Positions 15,653 through 18,364 of a stretch of DNA of 18,364 bases are shown here, piece after piece. Numbering within the stretch: position 1 is the stretch's first letter; every line of letters starts with the position of its first letter. The translations under genes were made by a program, and so were the position numbers. The stretch is taken from positions 1 through 18,364 of the forward strand of contig JABZYJ010000024.1 in the NCBI GenBank assembly GCA_015265235.1. Direction: 5' to 3'. The notes under the pieces are model-generated. The model was not told where the DNA came from. It was given only the letters and a program-made list of their open reading frames with translations, and ran no database searches. This DNA comes from Selenomonas sp. Its GTDB lineage: Bacteria; Bacillota; Negativicutes; Selenomonadales; Selenomonadaceae.

Positions 15653-16300
15653 ATGGCACTATCAGCCATCGGAGGGGGCTTTGGTTCAAGTCTCTTCCAA
15701 CAGTCAAACCGTGAGATCCATCAGCTCGGCGGCCAGGCGACACAGGCCAAGATGAACGAGGTCAAGGCGGTTACCGGCGACTCGAAGTTCGGTTCGAGCA
15801 CGAAGGCGGGAACGAGTGAGTTCCAGCAGACGCAGCGCACGGTTATTCGTACGGGCGAGCAGAGCGCGTCACGCGCCACACAGCAGGCGGCACAGAACAT
15901 GGATCCTGCGATGCTGGGCACGAGTGCGTTCCAGAAGTCGAACCGCTCGGCACAGCAGATGGGTGCCCAGGCGACGCAGGCCAAGATGGATGAGGTCAAG
16001 GCGGTCACGAGTGACTCGAAGTTCGGTTCGAGCACGAAGGCGGGGACGAGTGAGTTCCAGCAGACGCAGCGGACGGTCATCCGTACGGCAGAGCAGGTTA
16101 CTTCACGCGCCACGCAGCAGGCGGCGCAGAACATGGATCCTGCGATGCTGGGCACGAGCCGCTTCCAGAAGTCCCTTCGCGAAGCACAGCAGTATGGTGC
16201 CCAGGCGACGAGCCAGCGCATGGAGCAGGCAAAGGCAGCCTATGCGATCAGCCCGCGCGCTCCGCAGCACGTCGGAAGTAATCTCGACATCAAAGCATAA
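15653..16300 (+). CDS. Unrecognised protein made of 78-residue tandem repeats
   Basis: A 215-residue protein of no family I recognise. After a short glycine-rich head it has two nearly identical 78-residue units (15-92 and 93-170) and a partial third (171-198), then a short tail. Each unit splits into two related halves of 42 and 36 residues, each starting FQ(Q/K)(S/T)(N/Q)R, so there are five degenerate copies of a basic motif. The product is rich in Gln, Ala, Ser and Thr, with no Cys or Trp and no signal peptide or membrane segment, and looks largely helical. The ATG at 15653 follows GGAGGG (15640-15645) with a 7-base gap; a longer frame from 15620 lacks this support. It has its own promoter and terminator. 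Confidence 0.85.
   Translation: MALSAIGGGFGSSLFQQSNREIHQLGGQATQAKMNEVKAVTGDSKFGSSTKAGTSEFQQTQRTVIRTGEQSASRATQQAAQNMDPAMLGTSAFQKSNRSAQQMGAQATQAKMDEVKAVTSDSKFGSSTKAGTSEFQQTQRTVIRTAEQVTSRATQQAAQNMDPAMLGTSRFQKSLREAQQYGAQATSQRMEQAKAAYAISPRAPQHVGSNLDIKA
15695..16246 (+). repeat. 234-bp tandem coding repeat, two full copies and a partial third
   Basis: Unit 1 is 15695-15928, unit 2 is 15929-16162 and a diverged partial unit is 16163-16246. The first two are nearly identical in DNA; for example the stretch coding for DSKFGSSTKAGTSEFQQTQR recurs with only scattered third-base changes. This points to recent duplication or to gene conversion. The period is a multiple of three and there are no spacers. 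Confidence 0.92.
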
Positions 16301-16316
16301 AATGATAAATGATAAT

Positions 16317-16363
16317 GGACTGCCTACGGAATCCTGCGGTTTTGTATGGCAGTCCTTATTTTT
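16317..16363 (+). terminator. Terminator of the repeat-protein gene
   Basis: The perfect 8-bp stem GGACTGCC/GGCAGTCC (16317-16324 with 16348-16355) has a 23-base loop and a tail TTATTTTT. It begins 16 bases after the stop codon. Confidence 0.78.
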
Positions 16364-16366
16364 GTC

Positions 16367-16395
16367 TTGACAAGCGTGAATCCATCTGTTAATAT
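16367..16395 (+). promoter_or_regulatory. Promoter of tRNA-Ser
   Basis: TTGACA (16367-16372), 17 bases, then TAATAT (16390-16395); transcription would start about 28 bases before the mature tRNA 5' end. The -35 begins directly after the terminator of the preceding gene. It is also the nearest visible promoter for the purine permease. Confidence 0.75.
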
Positions 16396-16429
16396 AACAT
16401 CTGTCGCAGAGAAAGCGTGAAGTGAATAT

Positions 16430-16520
16430 GGAGTGGTACTCAAGAGGCTGAAGAGGACGGTTTGCTAAATCGTTAGAGTGGGTAACCGCTGCGAGAGTTC
16501 GAATCTCTCCCACTCCGCCA
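16430..16520 (+). tRNA. tRNA-Ser with anticodon GCU
   Basis: A 91-base class II tRNA. The acceptor stem GGAGTGG (16430-16436) pairs with CCACTCC (16510-16516), followed by discriminator G and an encoded CCA (16518-16520). The D stem is CTC/GAG. The anticodon stem is ACGGT (16457-16461) with ATCGT (16469-16473), loop TTGCTAA, anticodon GCT at 16464-16466, reading AGC and AGU. The long variable arm (16474-16492) is typical of serine tRNAs. The T stem GAGAG/CTCTC carries the loop TTCGAAT. Confidence 0.96.
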
Positions 16521-16529
16521 TTTTTTATT

Positions 16530-16553
16530 ACCCGGTCTGCGTCGGGTTTTTTT
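16530..16553 (+). terminator. Terminator between tRNA-Ser and the purine permease
   Basis: The short stem ACCCG/CGGGT (16530-16534 with 16543-16547) is followed by a T run at 16547-16553. It is only 10 bases past the tRNA and 19 bases before the permease ATG. It would end the tRNA transcript, and partial readthrough would supply the permease mRNA. Confidence 0.75.
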
Positions 16554-16572
16554 AATTTAAGGAGATGCTTCT

Positions 16573-17907
16573 ATGGAGATGCAGAGCACGCCGCCGTCCT
16601 TTGTCGAACGATTTTTTAAAGTGCGGGAAAAGGGCTCGACTGTGCGCACGGAATTACTCGCGGGCATGACGACGTTCATTGCCATGGCGTATATTCTCTT
16701 TGTCAATCCAAACATACTTGCGGACGCCGGCATCCCGAAGGAGGCGGCGATTGCCTCGACGATTTGGATTGCCGCACTCGCGTCGCTCGCAATGGGAATT
16801 TTTGCGAACTATCCCGTCGCGCTCGCACCGGGCATGGGGCTGAATGCGTTCTTTTCCTACTATGTCTGCGGCGTTCTCGGACTGCACTGGACCGTGGCAC
16901 TCGGTGCCGTGTTCTTCTCAGGTGTGCTCTTCCTGATTTTGACGGTTGGCGGAATCCGACAGGCAATCATCAATGCTGTCCCGCGTGATCTGAAATACGC
17001 CATCAGCGTGGGCATCGGACTCTTTATCGCGTTCATCGGCCTGAAGGGGACAGGGCTGATCGTCGAGAATTCTGCGACCTATGTCTCCCTTGGTCATGTC
17101 ACCGCACCGACGACGCTGCTCTCTCTCTTCGGACTGCTTCTCACGGCGGCGCTGATGGCGCGCAACGTGCACGGCTCGATCCTCATCGGCATCTTTGCGA
17201 CGACCATCCTCGCCATGATCCTCGGGATGACGCCGGCACCGAAGGGAATCACGGATATCGTGAGCACCTCGCTCCCGCACATGGGGGAGACGTTCGGTCA
17301 GCTCGATCTCGCGGGTGCATGGCACTACGGCCTCGTTTCGATCATCTTCACGTTCACCGTGGTGGAACTATTCGATAATATGGGTACCTTGATCGGTCTG
17401 ACGACAAAGGCAAAGATGGTGCGCCCCGATGGACACATCGAGAACATCGACAAGGCACTGACCACGGATGCAGTCGGGACGATGGTCTCCGCCATGTTCG
17501 GTACGTCGACGGTCACCTCCTACATCGAGAGCGCGGCCGGTATTGCCGCCGGCGGACGGACGGGGCTGACTGCCGTTGCAGCGGGCGTGCTCTTCCTAGC
17601 GGCACTGCTCTTTACGCCGCTGATCGGGCTCGTGCCGGCATTTGCTACCGCACCTGCCCTCATCTTGGTCGGAGCGCTGCTCATGTCCGAGGTCGGAAAG
17701 ATTGACTTCTCCGACTTCACGAACGCTCTGCCGGTTTTCCTTACGATCATCATGATGCCGCTCACGTCGAGTATTGCCAATGGCTTTGCCTTTGGCTTTA
17801 TCAGCTACACGGTCATGAAGCTCTGTGCGGGCCAGTATAAGAAGGTCAGCTGGATCATGTATCTCGTCTCGATTGCCTTCCTGATCAATCTGGCACTTCG
17901 TTCGTAG
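16573..17907 (+). CDS. AzgA-type purine (guanine/hypoxanthine/adenine) permease
   Basis: A 444-residue NCS2-fold transporter of the AzgA/PbuG-type branch, an inner-membrane nucleobase:proton symporter for purine salvage. Typical features are TTFIAMAYILFVNPNIL (33-49) in the first membrane segment, APGMGLNAFFSY (85-96) and TVVELFDNMGTLIG (262-275), with Glu265 and Asp268 in the substrate region, and GTSTVTSYIESAAGIAAGGRTG near 311-332. About a dozen hydrophobic segments span the protein. Which purine it prefers cannot be read from the sequence. The ATG at 16573 follows AAGGAG (16559-16564) with an 8-base gap. No purine riboswitch is seen; the upstream space is taken by tRNA-Ser and its terminator. 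Confidence 0.93.
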   Translation: MEMQSTPPSFVERFFKVREKGSTVRTELLAGMTTFIAMAYILFVNPNILADAGIPKEAAIASTIWIAALASLAMGIFANYPVALAPGMGLNAFFSYYVCGVLGLHWTVALGAVFFSGVLFLILTVGGIRQAIINAVPRDLKYAISVGIGLFIAFIGLKGTGLIVENSATYVSLGHVTAPTTLLSLFGLLLTAALMARNVHGSILIGIFATTILAMILGMTPAPKGITDIVSTSLPHMGETFGQLDLAGAWHYGLVSIIFTFTVVELFDNMGTLIGLTTKAKMVRPDGHIENIDKALTTDAVGTMVSAMFGTSTVTSYIESAAGIAAGGRTGLTAVAAGVLFLAALLFTPLIGLVPAFATAPALILVGALLMSEVGKIDFSDFTNALPVFLTIIMMPLTSSIANGFAFGFISYTVMKLCAGQYKKVSWIMYLVSIAFLINLALRS

Positions 17908-17922
17908 GAGGCTGACGTGCAG

Positions 17923-18364
17923 ATGAAACACCGCATGGCATTTCTCGTGAGTCTTTTGTTCCTTCTCTCCGCGCTCTTTGGTGGGTGTGCAGGAGGAGCA
18001 TCGCATGAGACATCCACGACAGCACCCGTGCAGCAGGCACTCACGGTCAAGATGCTCGATGTCGGGCAGGGGGACGCCATCCTCATTCAAACCGCAGAGC
18101 AGAACGTCCTCATTGATACGGGCGATCTGGACGAGCGGGATAAGCTCCGCGCCGAACTGGACAAGGCAGGGGTCAAAAAACTCGATGCAGTGATCCTGAC
18201 CCATCCCCATGCCGATCACATCGGCGGGATGGAGATGCTGATTGATAAATATCCGATCGGTATGGTCTATGACAACGGGATGCCGTCAACGTCGCGCGTC
18301 TACATCGGCTATATGAAACAGCTGAAGGCGAAGGGGATTGCGCGCAAGGGGCTCTGTACGGGGG
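17923..18364 (+). CDS. ComEC/Rec2-like metallo-beta-lactamase-fold hydrolase, probable lipoprotein (3' truncated)
   Basis: The first 147 codons are present; the gene runs off the window. The N terminus is a signal peptide with a hydrophobic core (6-19) ending FGGC, so Cys22 is the likely lipidated residue; Phe at -3 is not the classic lipobox Leu. The mature part has the DVGQGD motif (46-51) and the metal-binding THPHADH motif (93-99: His94, His96, Asp98, His99), as in the hydrolase domain of ComEC and related exported enzymes, some of which act on nucleic acids. The exact substrate is unknown. A GTG at 17917 in the same frame is the alternative start; AGGAGG at 17906-17911 overlaps the permease stop, so the genes are probably co-transcribed. 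Confidence 0.85.
   Translation, partial: MKHRMAFLVSLLFLLSALFGGCAGGASHETSTTAPVQQALTVKMLDVGQGDAILIQTAEQNVLIDTGDLDERDKLRAELDKAGVKKLDAVILTHPHADHIGGMEMLIDKYPIGMVYDNGMPSTSRVYIGYMKQLKAKGIARKGLCTG

Noticed and set aside
15695..16246. CRISPR-like or minisatellite array
   Set aside because: The repeats are 234 bp long, have no spacers and keep the reading frame, so they are coding repeats.
16521..16572. Purine riboswitch before the permease
   Set aside because: The space is too short and is filled by the tRNA terminator and the ribosome binding site.

Overview
The window looks like a chromosomal segment of a flagellated, GC-rich, Selenomonas-like member of the Negativicutes (Firmicutes). This is inferred from a Firmicutes-type ctsR-mcsA-mcsB-clpC operon next to radA, flagellar fliK-flgD, tandem chemoreceptors and strong purine-rich ribosome binding sites. 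Genus is not proven. Every gene called is on the + strand; the large minus-strand frames are shadows.

Layout. (1) 1-2759: the 3' end of rpe, then queC, folE2 and a YbhN/UPF0104-type membrane protein, closely packed as one operon ending in a clear terminator at 2770-2799. QueC and FolE2 act at the end and the start of preQ0 (queuosine precursor) synthesis; FolE2 also feeds folate. (2) 3098-6854: two tandem 561-residue chemoreceptors, with separate promoters and a terminator between them. The second has a symmetrical 170-bp palindromic MITE-like element (4919-5088) in its leader. (3) 6939-11737: a stress operon behind a consensus promoter with CtsR-like half sites: ctsR, mcsA, mcsB, clpC and an unannotated 43-codon ORF overlapping the clpC stop. 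(4) 11791-13164: radA. (5) 13213-15512: fliK and flgD, possibly from a sigma-28-type promoter, ending at a likely terminator with no flgE following. (6) 15653-16300: an unrecognised protein built from 78-residue internal repeats, with its own promoter and terminator. (7) 16430-16520: tRNA-Ser(GCU), then an AzgA-type purine permease with no obvious promoter of its own, then the start of a ComEC-like metallo-beta-lactamase-fold lipoprotein cut by the window end.

The most notable observation is in the stress operon. McsB is normally the protein arginine kinase that tags substrates for ClpC-ClpP. Here its catalytic Cys is Gln (position 168), the nucleotide-site Arg in the VRG motif is Gln, the GEGSE loop is altered and shortened, and the Arg-Asp pair of its phosphoarginine-binding domain is missing. 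The adjacent ClpC has lost one of the two phosphoarginine-binding Glu residues (Gly33). Together these suggest a McsA-McsB-ClpC system that works without arginine phosphorylation, with McsB as a pseudokinase or adaptor. The second notable item is the repeat protein at 15653-16300.
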